Part shown: piece by piece, positions 9,307 to 16,781 of the stretch
Layout: every line of letters starts with the position of its first letter
How positions within the stretch are numbered: position 1 is the stretch's first letter
From: an uncultured Acholeplasmataceae bacterium
Lineage (GTDB): Bacteria > Bacillota_I > Bacilli_A > Acholeplasmatales > Acholeplasmataceae
Assembly: GCA_927439925.1 (NCBI GenBank)
Contig: CAKMKF010000071.1
Location: 1 to 44,045, forward strand
Reading direction: 5' to 3'
Length of the DNA stretch: 44,045 nucleotides
Program-made: the position numbers and the translations under genes
Notes under the pieces: model-generated
What the model was told of the DNA's origin: nothing
Databases searched by the model: none
Seen by the model: the letters and a program-made list of their open reading frames with translations, nothing else

Positions 9307-9726
9307 TTAGATGATACGTTTCGGGTGAAGAGGATTCCCTTGTGTCTCTTGAAATAGTTTGTCGCGAACCATGTCAAGAGCTGCTGTAATCAGCATGAAA
9401 AGGAGTGCCATGAGAATTGAAAATTGTAAGTTGAAACTTACAAAAGCGTACATAACAAAACTTACTGCAACTAAAACATACAGAAAATGCATTATTTTGC
9501 TTAATCTAGGTTTATACATACCAAGTTTATTGAAGCCTTCTTCTTGAAGAACTACAACAAAGACGATAAAAAGTATATAACCTATCATTCCTCCATAGAG
9601 AAATAGCAAGGATGTATTGTGGGTGGAATCATGACTTGGCATGATTACATCAATTAATCTTCCACCAAGAATATAAATGGTGACAAAGATTCCAATGATA
9701 AGACTAAATTTAATTATGTTTTTCAT
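9307..9726 (-). CDS. Small membrane protein of unknown function (four helices)
   Basis: The 139-residue protein has four hydrophobic segments, about residues 5-27, 42-62, 82-100 and 103-118, with charged ends and the C-terminal tail GNPLHPKRII. I do not recognise the family. A pair of two-helix hairpins fits a multi-pass inner-membrane protein. It is the last gene of a minus-strand series with 9795-10247 and the repeat-peptide gene at 10444-10743, and a strong terminator follows. Shared transcription with the peptide gene would suggest a role in export or response, but nothing in its sequence shows that. Confidence 0.7.
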   Translation of the reverse strand: MKNIIKFSLIIGIFVTIYILGGRLIDVIMPSHDSTHNTSLLFLYGGMIGYILFIVFVVVLQEEGFNKLGMYKPRLSKIMHFLYVLVAVSFVMYAFVSFNLQFSILMALLFMLITAALDMVRDKLFQETQGNPLHPKRII

Positions 9727-9794
9727 AGATGATCATATCCTTTCAAGCTACTCAATTGTGCATTATGATAGACTATTAATTCAACATATCTATT

Positions 9795-10247
9795 TTAAAC
9801 TGCAAATGTCATCATTGATTCAATTGCAAATGAGAGTATCTGAGCATAAATAATGCTAGTAAGCAATGCTAAAGCATACTCCATTCTTGAACCGTTATTG
9901 ATCATGCAGGTATTGTATTTCTCTCTAATCGACTTTCTTCTTTTCAACTGAATGTAGAAAATGAAAGGTGAAACAAATATTAAGGCTGTTATCTGATAAC
10001 TGAAATCAGTCGTGTAATGAATATACTTCAGTTTAAAAGATTCAAGCAATATGTATGAAACCCACCACATTAGAATAATGCCAATTGCTAATATACAGGA
10101 TTTGCTTTTCATATGGTCATTAATTTTGTTTGTTTCCAAATTCATTTCATGAGAATTTTTGAGATATTTATTTGTTTGATGTACTCTAAAGAGTATCCAA
10201 ATAGTTAGAAAGATGGTTATAAACCAGATCATAATTGCATATGCCAT
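9795..10247 (-). CDS. Small membrane protein of unknown function (four helices)
   Basis: This 150-residue protein has four predicted membrane segments, about residues 3-21, 52-69, 83-102 and 122-140, separated by basic loops such as KRRKSIREK. No recognised motif was found. GAGGTT lies eight bases before the ATG. It sits between the repeat-peptide gene and the similar-sized membrane protein at 9307, all on the minus strand, with gaps of 196 and 68 bases. It could belong to the same transcription unit as the peptide gene, but the wider gap may hold its own promoter. Confidence 0.7.
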   Translation of the reverse strand: MAYAIMIWFITIFLTIWILFRVHQTNKYLKNSHEMNLETNKINDHMKSKSCILAIGIILMWWVSYILLESFKLKYIHYTTDFSYQITALIFVSPFIFYIQLKRRKSIREKYNTCMINNGSRMEYALALLTSIIYAQILSFAIESMMTFAV

Positions 10248-10328
10248 TCAGTCAACCTCAATTTGCTCAAAATTTTCATGTATCAATGAGATGAAAGTGT
10301 TTAATAAAATTCAGTTTTAATTGTTGCT

Positions 10329-10358
10329 AAAGTATTTTTTCGAATACTGAAATACTTT
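10329..10358. repeat. Inverted repeat between peptide gene and membrane protein
   Basis: AAAGTATTT (10329-10337) pairs perfectly with AAATACTTT (10350-10358) around a 12-base loop. Neither side is followed by a U tract, so it is not a standard terminator. It lies in the 196-base gap 10248-10443 and may be an RNA stem between the peptide gene and the downstream membrane-protein genes. Other sequence in the gap is very AT-rich with promoter-like TATAAT at 10405-10410 on the plus strand. Confidence 0.4.
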
Positions 10359-10443
10359 TGCAATAATTTATCAGTATCTTCTCAAAACAAATCATTTGAT
10401 ATGATATAATAAGTTTATATTTATAAAGTCCAATTTGATGAAA

Positions 10444-10743
10444 TTATAAGCTTACCCAATCTGGTGCGTCGTTTCCATCAAAATCTAAACTAACCCAATC
10501 TGGTGCATCGTTTCCATCAAAATCTAAACTAACCCAGTCTGGTGCATCGTTTCCATCAAAGTCTAAACTAACCCAATCTGGTGCATCGTTTCCATCAAAA
10601 TCTAAACTAACCCAGTCTGGTGCGTCGTTTCCATCAAAATCCAGGATTGTATTTGAAGATGAATTCATCTCAACTTGTTCTAAACCGATCTTGGCAAATA
10701 AAATTACTACAAAAATTAATGCGACAGTTACTAATTTTCTCAT
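10444..10743 (-). CDS. Exported repeat peptide: five exact copies of a 13-residue unit; candidate signalling pro-peptide
   Basis: The 99-residue product starts with a basic, then strongly hydrophobic stretch (MRKLVTVALIFVVILFA) like a signal sequence, has a short spacer, and ends with five identical copies of DFDGNDAPDWVSL running to the stop codon. GGGAGG lies nine bases before the ATG at 10743; an upstream ATG at 10779 has no such site and overlaps the operator. The gene is divergent from an HTH/TPR regulator across about 100 bases, the usual layout for RRNPP-type peptide pheromones and their receptors. The copies differ only at synonymous sites, which shows the protein is translated and the unit is conserved. 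Cleavage into free peptides is inference. An alternative is a surface calcium-binding repeat, since DFDGNDAPD resembles Asp-rich loops of FG-GAP/VCBS-type repeats. Confidence 0.75.
   Translation of the reverse strand: MRKLVTVALIFVVILFAKIGLEQVEMNSSSNTILDFDGNDAPDWVSLDFDGNDAPDWVSLDFDGNDAPDWVSLDFDGNDAPDWVSLDFDGNDAPDWVSL
10447..10641 (-). repeat. Five tandem 39-bp coding repeats
   Basis: Units span 10603-10641, 10564-10602, 10525-10563, 10486-10524 and 10447-10485 in coding order. They differ at five codon columns (three Asp, one Val, one Ser), always at the third base and always synonymous; units two and four are identical. The array is contiguous with no spacers and ends at the stop codon. Confidence 0.97.
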
Positions 10744-10762
10744 GGCTAATGCCTCCCTTTTA

Positions 10763-10784
10763 CCTAATTGTATTATCAATTAGG
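10763..10784. promoter_or_regulatory. Palindromic operator between the divergent peptide and regulator genes
   Basis: CCTAATTG (10763-10770) and CAATTAGG (10777-10784) form a perfect eight-base inverted repeat with a six-base centre TATTAT. The centre reads TATTAT on the plus strand and contributes GATAAT on the minus strand (10772-10777), so -10-like elements for both directions may lie in it. Position and symmetry fit the binding site of the adjacent HTH regulator. Neither direction has a good -35 element, which would fit a promoter needing an activator. Confidence 0.6.
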
Positions 10785-10846
10785 GTAAATGAACAGGGCG
10801 TATATGTCCTATTCGTACAAAAAAACTGGGAAACAGAGGTGAAAAT

Positions 10847-11773
10847 ATGAAATCTCAAGATTTATGTGGATATTTAGAGCGTTTACGTTCATCTAGAAAC
10901 ATTTCACAAGAAATCTTCACAAATGGAATAGTGTCACTTAGACAATACCGAAGATATCTCACTGGTGAATCTGATATCCCTTTTCAAGTTGCTGATAAAT
11001 TGTCAGAAAGACTTGGAGTTCAAACGATAAATTTACTTGGAGAAATTGAAGCTGCAAGATTTGAAGAAAAAAGAAAAGTTGACAAATTTTATAACTCAGT
11101 TGTAAATAATTCAAAAGATGATGTTAACAGTATGATCTCTTATTTTAAAAACCTTGAATTTATCGACCCAGAAAACAAAATTTTATTCTTGCATGGATTA
11201 TCACTATATTTGCTAATCACTGATCAAGCAACACGTAGTGTTACAGTTCAAGAAAATAAAGTGTTAATCGACTACCCATCGATACTAAAGCGAACAATTA
11301 TTACACTAAATGAGTTGGTCATTTTAAGTTCAATTTTAGATTACTCAGATGACTTTGATGATTCTCAAGAAATTTCAAATCGATTGAAGTCATTTTTGGA
11401 AAATCGATCCTTTGTTATTGGAGCTGGACATGAACCTATATTCAACTTGGTTTTATTTAGATTGGCTCGCTATTCTGGAAAGAATAATCTATTCAACGAT
11501 GTTATAAGTTATTGTACAATGGGAATTGACAGAAATCATTCGCATAAATTCTACTATCTTCTTGATTACTACTATTATTATTCAGCCCTATCTTACTATC
11601 GTTTAGGAGATATTGCAAATTATGAAGCTATGCTTGTGAAATGCTTTAATGTTTTGCAAACCGAAGGTAATCAAAAAAAGATAGAGAAATTCACTAATAT
11701 GATTAACGAAGATTTTAGTATAAATTTTAAAGATTTCGTTATCGGATATTATCAAAAAATGAATCAAGATTGA
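10847..11773 (+). CDS. HTH/TPR transcriptional regulator, RRNPP (Rgg/PlcR-like) type
   Basis: The 308-residue protein has an N-terminal XRE-like helix-turn-helix at about residues 5-60 (LRSSRNISQEIF, RQYRRYLTGES, VADKLSERLGV) and an all-helical remainder with TPR-like pairs, for example YYYYYSALSYYRLGDIANYE near residue 245. That layout and length match RRNPP receptors, in which the TPR domain binds an imported peptide and changes DNA binding. GAGGTGA before the ATG supports the start. It is divergent from the repeat-peptide gene and shares a palindrome with it. Sequence identity to a named member such as Rgg or PlcR cannot be claimed; the class is inferred from architecture and context. Confidence 0.75.
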   Translation: MKSQDLCGYLERLRSSRNISQEIFTNGIVSLRQYRRYLTGESDIPFQVADKLSERLGVQTINLLGEIEAARFEEKRKVDKFYNSVVNNSKDDVNSMISYFKNLEFIDPENKILFLHGLSLYLLITDQATRSVTVQENKVLIDYPSILKRTIITLNELVILSSILDYSDDFDDSQEISNRLKSFLENRSFVIGAGHEPIFNLVLFRLARYSGKNNLFNDVISYCTMGIDRNHSHKFYYLLDYYYYYSALSYYRLGDIANYEAMLVKCFNVLQTEGNQKKIEKFTNMINEDFSINFKDFVIGYYQKMNQD

Positions 11774-11777
11774 CATG

Positions 11778-11806
11778 AGAGCATCCTCAAAAATGCTCTT
11801 TTATTT
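11778..11806 (+). terminator. Terminator after the HTH/TPR regulator
   Basis: AGAGCAT (11778-11784) pairs with ATGCTCT (11793-11799) and runs into TTTTATTT. It isolates the regulator from the methyltransferase gene. Confidence 0.85.
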
Positions 11807-11829
11807 CGTCTTATATTCGTTAATCGTGC

Positions 11830-11835
11830 TATAAT
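11830..11835 (+). promoter_or_regulatory. -10 element of the methyltransferase gene
   Basis: TATAAT at 11830-11835 has only a weak -35. It overlaps the ATG at 11834, so transcription would begin near 11842 and the ATG could not be used. This supports the GTG at 11855 as start. Confidence 0.6.
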
Positions 11836-11854
11836 GAACATAGGAGTTGATAAT

Positions 11855-13030
11855 GTGGAATCCTGTAAGATTTATCTAAAACCAAAGGAAGAAATCCGAA
11901 TAATTCAAGGTCATCCTTGGGTATATAATAACGAAATTGAACGCATTGATGGCTCTATTCAAAGTGGTGAAATCGCTTATGTCTATAGTAATAAAAACTT
12001 GTTTGTTGGCAAAGGATTTTTAAATACTTCCTCAAAGATTTTTGTTCGTATTTTATCAAGAGATGAACAGGAAGAAATCAACGAGAATTTTTTTACTGAA
12101 ATTATCAAAAAATCCAATCAATCTAGAGTTGATTTGGGGTATAAAAATAGCTATCGTGTACTTTTTGGTGAAGCAGATGGAATACCTGGATTTATCGTAG
12201 ATAAGTATGATGAATATCTTTCTATCCAAATACTTTCACTTGGCATCGACATGAGAAAAGAAATGTTTATTCGTATTTTAGTCTCTATTTTCAATCCAAA
12301 AGGTATCTATGAACGCAGCGATGTCCCTGTAAGAAAAAAAGAAGGTTTAGAACTTTTTAAGGGTGTAATCTATGGTAATGTCCCTGATATTATAACGATA
12401 AAAGAGAATGACCTATTGATGGAAATCGATCTAAAAAATGGTCAAAAAACAGGTTCTTTTCTTGACCAGCAAGACAACCATAATGCAATCAAACCTTATG
12501 TAAAAAACAAGACTGTTCTCGATTGTTTTTCTCATATTGGGGGTTTCGGATTACATGCTGCATACCATGGAGCTAGTGAAGTGACTTGCCTCGATATTTC
12601 TGAACATGCAGTTTTACAAATAGAGAAAAACGCGAAATTAAATCATTTAGAAAATGTTAAAGCTGTTAAATTTGATGTCTTTGAAGCATTAAGAAATTAT
12701 CAAAATTTAAATCAAAAATTTGATATGGTTATCCTTGATCCACCAGCTTTTGCTAAAAAAATTGAAGATATAAAGAAAGCATATCAGGGTTATAAAGATA
12801 TTAATTTACAAGCATTAAAAATCATCAATCCAAATGGTTATTTAATGAGTTGTTCTTGCTCACATTACATGTCTCCATCACTCTTTTTAGAGATGTTGAT
12901 GGATGCTTCAAATGATGCAAAACGAATTACACAAATGGTAGAATTTAGAATTCAAGGTAAAGATCATCCTGCACTTATAGGTTCTGATGAATCCTTATAT
13001 TTAAAGTGTGTTATCCTTAGAGTGAAATAG
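11855..13030 (+). CDS. Class I SAM-dependent rRNA methyltransferase, RlmI-like
   Basis: The protein has an N-terminal PUA-like segment with KPKEEIRIIQGHPWVYNNE, a linker with FGEADGIPGFIVDKY, and a Rossmann methyltransferase domain. Motif I is LDCFSHIGGFGLHAA, the motif IV region is ILDPPAFAK, and SCSCSH follows. These fit the RlmI group, which makes m5C in 23S rRNA, with the conserved Cys as candidate catalytic residue. The ATG at 11834 lies inside the -10 box; AGGAG at 11842-11846 lies eight bases before GTG 11855, so the GTG was chosen, giving 391 residues. It stands as a housekeeping gene between terminator and membrane-protein gene. The exact target base is inferred from family. Confidence 0.88.
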   Translation: MESCKIYLKPKEEIRIIQGHPWVYNNEIERIDGSIQSGEIAYVYSNKNLFVGKGFLNTSSKIFVRILSRDEQEEINENFFTEIIKKSNQSRVDLGYKNSYRVLFGEADGIPGFIVDKYDEYLSIQILSLGIDMRKEMFIRILVSIFNPKGIYERSDVPVRKKEGLELFKGVIYGNVPDIITIKENDLLMEIDLKNGQKTGSFLDQQDNHNAIKPYVKNKTVLDCFSHIGGFGLHAAYHGASEVTCLDISEHAVLQIEKNAKLNHLENVKAVKFDVFEALRNYQNLNQKFDMVILDPPAFAKKIEDIKKAYQGYKDINLQALKIINPNGYLMSCSCSHYMSPSLFLEMLMDASNDAKRITQMVEFRIQGKDHPALIGSDESLYLKCVILRVK

Positions 13031-13049
13031 AAAAACGGAGGTGTTTTAG

Positions 13050-13592
13050 ATGTTTCAAGTATTTAAAAAACATGCACTTATTTCATTGATTGTCGGTGTT
13101 GCATTAATTGTTATGGGAATACTATTTGTATTCATTATGCCTGAGATTGGAGAAAGTATTAAGAGCTCTGCAATAGGTTTAATTATACTTCTTTTGGTTA
13201 CAATAATGATTTATCCTGAACTTAGAAAACCAAAGTCAAAGCTAGTTTTTACTTTAATGGTTGTTGAACTTATCATCACATTGTTAGTCAGTATTATGTT
13301 CATGGCGAATGTTGGTGGGGCACCTTCATTATGGTTTGGTCTAGTCATTTACACACATGGTGTCATACAATTAATCGGTGGGTATTTTAGTCAAAAGAGT
13401 CAGAATTTGTTATGGTTTATACTCTACTTAATCTTTGTTACACTTGGTGTTTATGTATTTGCAGCAAACGTTATAACTGACAGCATGCTTCTTAATTTAT
13501 TGTTAATTATGTTTGTTTTACCAGGACTATTTTTCTTGGTCGCTGGACTATTAGGGCTTAAGGATAGACCTAAAAAAGTTGTAGCAGAATAA
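13050..13592 (+). CDS. Six-helix membrane protein, HdeD/DUF308-like
   Basis: The 180-residue protein is almost entirely hydrophobic, with about six membrane segments at residues 9-30, 38-54, 66-86, 93-112, 121-138 and 146-168, and a basic C-terminal tail. Short repeated helix pairs with glycines resemble HdeD/DUF308 proteins, but I see no decisive motif. GGAGGTG lies eight bases before the ATG. It follows the methyltransferase by 19 bases and may be cotranscribed. Function unknown. Confidence 0.65.
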   Translation: MFQVFKKHALISLIVGVALIVMGILFVFIMPEIGESIKSSAIGLIILLLVTIMIYPELRKPKSKLVFTLMVVELIITLLVSIMFMANVGGAPSLWFGLVIYTHGVIQLIGGYFSQKSQNLLWFILYLIFVTLGVYVFAANVITDSMLLNLLLIMFVLPGLFFLVAGLLGLKDRPKKVVAE

Positions 13593-13625
13593 ATATTTTT
13601 TACTAGAAAGAAAATTAAAACTAAC

Positions 13626-13660
13626 AAAAAAAGATACGATATTTTCGTACCTTTTTTTTA
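13626..13660. terminator. Bidirectional terminator
   Basis: AAAAAAAGATACG and CGTACCTTTTTTT form a stem with one mismatch around a short loop (13626-13658). A-rich and T-rich flanks allow termination from either side, between the membrane protein (plus) and the MFS gene (minus). Confidence 0.8.
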
Positions 13661-13681
13661 CTCTTTTTTGTGTGTTTTTAA

Positions 13682-14911
13682 CTAGATATCTGCGTTATAT
13701 ATTTTCTTAAACTCATCTTTCATGCGTAAAGGTATCATGATGATTGCAAATATAGAGACACTAGCGGATATTAGCATAATAAGGCGATAATCGTATGTTG
13801 AGTACTCTGCAATAAAGCCGATAATTAATGCTCCAAGTATTGCTCCAAAGTTCCATAATAATCCTTGAGAAGAGTTCACTCTACCCCTCATATGATTCGG
13901 TATATAAACCTGTGTTGCAGTCATTCTAATATTGAATGAAGTTACCGATAAAAGTCCTACTAAAAAGCTCGCTGATATCATTAAAACATATGGCATATAA
14001 AGCATCGTTGCACTTAAAGCTTCAACTGTAAAATAAACTATAATTGCTATCATATAACGCTTATGTGGAGGGTACTTAAATGTGTAATGAATGATGCCCC
14101 CAACGATTCTACCAACTGAACTTGCTGTAATTAAGAACGAAAAGTCTTGCAAGGTGAATACATCGCTATTAATGAAATAAGGCATTCGAAGTAGATCATG
14201 TGACATATATACAAACGAGAATGCTGCGAACAAAATTCCAATTCCTAATATACCTTTTTCTACCTTGTAATACCTGAAGCCTTCTTTCAAATCTTCAACA
14301 AACTGTAAGCCTTTCATCTTTTTCTGATTTAGTACTTCTTCTAACTTAATTGTAGTTTCCATGATGGCTGCTATTAAGAAAGTTCCAGCATTGAATATCA
14401 TAAGTAATGCGACACCAAATTCAAAATTTTCAATCATGAATGCTGCGATAGGAGCCATGATGGCTGCTGAAATTGGCCAGATCAAACTAGACAAGGAATA
14501 CGCTTTAGAATGTTGCCCCTTTTCAATTACTTCCGGGAACATACTCATAAATGCAATCTGATAAATTGTATCCATAATTCCAAACAGCATTGCAACCAAT
14601 GTGAAGACAACAACACTAAAGAATCCAGTGAATAAAATCAATGCCATTCCAGTAAAGAATATTGTGGATAGAAAGTCTAAGGAATATATGATTCTTCTTC
14701 TTGAATGTCGATCTACAAAAGGTCCTGCGATAAAGCCTGTGATCACTCTAGGAATAATATTTGCTACTGTAAATAATGCGAGTGTTAAAGGAGAACCTGT
14801 CTCTTGATAAATGAGTATACCAAAAGCCACTCCAGCACCAATACTACCTAATGCTGAAATGAAAGATCCAAGTGTTAATATTGTAAAATTTCTAGTCCAT
14901 AGTTTTGTCAT
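13682..14911 (-). CDS. MFS transporter
   Basis: The 409-residue protein has the 12-helix major facilitator layout with the loop 2-3 signature in GPFVDRHSRRRII near residue 66 and a long central cytoplasmic loop rich in Lys and Glu near 195-215. The first helix contains FISALGSIGAGVAFG. It resembles the MFS_3/enterobactin-exporter-like group often annotated as macrolide or drug efflux, but the substrate is not shown. AGGTGA precedes the ATG. It stands alone on the minus strand between terminators. Confidence 0.85.
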   Translation of the reverse strand: MTKLWTRNFTILTLGSFISALGSIGAGVAFGILIYQETGSPLTLALFTVANIIPRVITGFIAGPFVDRHSRRRIIYSLDFLSTIFFTGMALILFTGFFSVVVFTLVAMLFGIMDTIYQIAFMSMFPEVIEKGQHSKAYSLSSLIWPISAAIMAPIAAFMIENFEFGVALLMIFNAGTFLIAAIMETTIKLEEVLNQKKMKGLQFVEDLKEGFRYYKVEKGILGIGILFAAFSFVYMSHDLLRMPYFINSDVFTLQDFSFLITASSVGRIVGGIIHYTFKYPPHKRYMIAIIVYFTVEALSATMLYMPYVLMISASFLVGLLSVTSFNIRMTATQVYIPNHMRGRVNSSQGLLWNFGAILGALIIGFIAEYSTYDYRLIMLISASVSIFAIIMIPLRMKDEFKKIYNADI

Positions 14912-14949
14912 TTGTTGTTCACCTGAAATAGTATATCACAATTTTTTTA

Positions 14950-14976
14950 CAAAAAAAGCAGTTCTTGGTGAACTGC
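14950..14976 (-). terminator. Terminator of the GNAT gene
   Basis: GCAGTTC (14958-14964) and GAACTGC (14970-14976) form a perfect seven-base stem with a five-base loop, followed on the minus strand by seven T residues. Confidence 0.9.
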
Positions 14977-15001
14977 ACGATTTTAGTATTAAAATTCAAA
15001 T

Positions 15002-15529
15002 TTAGTTGAGTCTCATACCAAACTCAAGACGCACTTCTTTAGATTGAACATCATTATTGGTATAACTCATTGTATCCATTCCAACAAAGTGAAGCCCTTG
15101 TCTCATATAGAAATTTATTGCAGGTTCGTTGCATGACTGTACTTCTAAAATTATTGCTCTTGCACCTTCACTTTTAGCGAGTGCTATCATATGCGTAAAT
15201 AGTTCTTTACCATAACCTTCTTTACGATATCTCTTATCGACGACAAAATTCCAAATCCGATATCTTTTACTCCATGTCTCGAGAGATCCTTCAATCACTC
15301 CAATCATTTTCTTCTTATCGAATATAGCGAAAGCTTTAGGGTTCTCTATGTAATCTGCAAAAAGATGATCACTAAATTTTTTCTCTGTTTTCTTCATTTT
15401 CTTCTTTTTTATTGATATAGAAATGTCTTTTTTCTTTTTGATGATAACATCATAGTGAAAACGAGTTATGTACTCATATTCAATTTCATATCCCTTATAT
15501 TCATTTCTATTTAATTCTACAATTTTCAT
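15002..15529 (-). CDS. GNAT-family N-acetyltransferase
   Basis: The C-terminal 110 residues carry the GNAT fold: IWNFVVDKRYRKEGYGKEL near residue 100 contains the acetyl-CoA pyrophosphate loop R-K-E-G-Y-G, and NEPAINFYMRQGLHFVG near 140 is the typical motif B. An extended N-terminal region of about 60 residues includes a very lysine-rich stretch (residues 30-50), which may be a basic linker. The acetyl acceptor cannot be told from sequence. GGGGAA lies before the ATG. It is a single gene with its own terminator. Confidence 0.85.
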   Translation of the reverse strand: MKIVELNRNEYKGYEIEYEYITRFHYDVIIKKKKDISISIKKKKMKKTEKKFSDHLFADYIENPKAFAIFDKKKMIGVIEGSLETWSKRYRIWNFVVDKRYRKEGYGKELFTHMIALAKSEGARAIILEVQSCNEPAINFYMRQGLHFVGMDTMSYTNNDVQSKEVRLEFGMRLN

Positions 15530-15704
15530 GGTTAAGTTCCCCTATATTTCTTCATTATTTTATCATAATTATTCTATTTTTAAAAGTTGATTTCTACTAT
15601 GAATAGATTTTCCTGTTTTTATACGTAGTATGTGCATTCTTTTGCCATTTTTTTTAAATTAGACAAAAAAAGTAAAATATTATTCATTTTTTTAGTAAAA
15701 ACAT

Positions 15705-15733
15705 TTGTAAAGCGTTTTCTTTTTTGCTAAAAT
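15705..15733 (+). promoter_or_regulatory. Promoter and LacI-type operator of the galactan operon
   Basis: TTGTAA (15705-15710) and TAAAAT (15728-15733) are 17 bases apart. Between and over them is TGTAAAGCGTTTTCT (15706-15720), which has the central CG and A/T arms typical of LacI/GalR-family operators. It fits the B. subtilis cre consensus poorly, so the adjacent LacI-type regulator is the likelier ligand. Binding would block RNA polymerase. The rest of 15530-15704 is AT-rich with no clear feature. Confidence 0.65.
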
Positions 15734-15753
15734 AGATTTAAAGAGGTGAAATT

Positions 15754-16764
15754 ATGGCAACCATTACTGAAATTGCTCAAAAAACCAATGTCTCTATTGC
15801 AACTGTTTCTAGAGTTTTAAATTATGATAAGAGTCTTTCTATATCTGAAGAGAAAAGAAAGCTTATCTTAGAAACAGCTGATAATCTAGACTATCAACCC
15901 CCAAAGCGAAAAAAACAAAACTTAAAAAAACCTTTAACCATTGGGTTAATACATTGGTATACGATGCAACAAGAATTAGATGATACCTACTACCTCTCTA
16001 TACGCTTAGGTATAGAAAGAACTTGCTATGAGCGACAAATTGAGTTAGTTAAAATATTTAAAACGAATAATGATTTCGATATCGATCACATCAAACCACT
16101 AGATGGAGTGATTGCTGTTGGAAAGTTTTCTGATGAAGATGTTAAACTTTTCGATGAGAAATTCCCAATCGTTGTATTTGTTGATTCTTCACCTGAAGAA
16201 ACTAAGTTTGATAGTGTAGTGATCGATTTTGAATCTTCTATGGTAAAAGCAATCGATTACGTATTATCTCTAGGACACAAAAAGATTGGATATATTGGAG
16301 GAAGAGAGTTTATCGGAAAAAACATGAAAGCTCTTGGAGAACGCAGAGAAATCGTGTTTAAAGAGTATCTCCAACAAAAAAATCTATTTGATGAGAGAAA
16401 TGTACATGTTGGCTCATTTACAATTGAAAGCGGCTACACCTTAATGAAACAAGCTATTGAACAAAATCATCTTCCGTCTGCATTTATCATCGCCTCCGAT
16501 GGAATGGCTATTGGATTAATGAAAGCAGCCTACGAGGCTGGCATTCGAATTCCAAGTGACCTTTCGATTGTAGGATTTAATGATATTACACAAAGTCAGT
16601 ACACCATACCACCTTTGACAACCATTAAAGTCTATAAAGAGTTTATGGGACAAACTGCAGTTGACTTGCTTATCGAAAAAGCGTTAGGGTCAAGAACAAT
16701 TTCTAAAAAAATCACGATTCCAACAGAACTTGTCATTCGTGAAAGTTGTACAAATCTAAGATAA
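15754..16764 (+). CDS. LacI/GalR-family repressor of the galactan operon
   Basis: The N-terminal helix-turn-helix (ITEIAQKTNVSIATVSRVLN, residues 4-23 region) is followed by a periplasmic-binding-protein-like effector domain with DGVIAVGKFSD near residue 122, HKKIGYIGG near 176 and ASDGMAIG near 249. It is the first gene of the galactan operon, 17 bases before the first galactanase, and its promoter carries a LacI-type operator, so it probably represses itself and the operon until galactose or galacto-oligosaccharide binds. It is functionally like GanR of Bacillus, but orthology is not established. GAGGTGA precedes the ATG. Confidence 0.9.
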   Translation: MATITEIAQKTNVSIATVSRVLNYDKSLSISEEKRKLILETADNLDYQPPKRKKQNLKKPLTIGLIHWYTMQQELDDTYYLSIRLGIERTCYERQIELVKIFKTNNDFDIDHIKPLDGVIAVGKFSDEDVKLFDEKFPIVVFVDSSPEETKFDSVVIDFESSMVKAIDYVLSLGHKKIGYIGGREFIGKNMKALGERREIVFKEYLQQKNLFDERNVHVGSFTIESGYTLMKQAIEQNHLPSAFIIASDGMAIGLMKAAYEAGIRIPSDLSIVGFNDITQSQYTIPPLTTIKVYKEFMGQTAVDLLIEKALGSRTISKKITIPTELVIRESCTNLR

Positions 16765-16781
16765 AACCTGGGAGGATATTC

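Noticed and set aside
10329-10358. Intrinsic terminator after the peptide gene
   Set aside because: The nine-base stem is perfect but no U tract follows on either strand; listed only as an inverted repeat.
10447-10641. CRISPR-like array from regular 39-bp repeats
   Set aside because: The repeats are directly adjacent with no spacers and are an in-frame multiple of three inside a translated gene.
10620-10850. Plus-strand 76-codon frame across the peptide/regulator intergenic region
   Set aside because: It is antisense to the signal-peptide part of the repeat gene, runs through the operator and has no ribosome binding site.
14361-15005. Plus-strand open frames of 60-70 codons within the MFS gene region
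   Set aside because: They are antisense to a well-supported transporter gene, lack ribosome binding sites and show no protein family features.
15706-15720. CcpA cre site at the galactan promoter
   Set aside because: It has a central AAGCG and TTTTC but misses the flanking TG and CA positions of the cre consensus; the adjacent LacI-type regulator is a better ligand.
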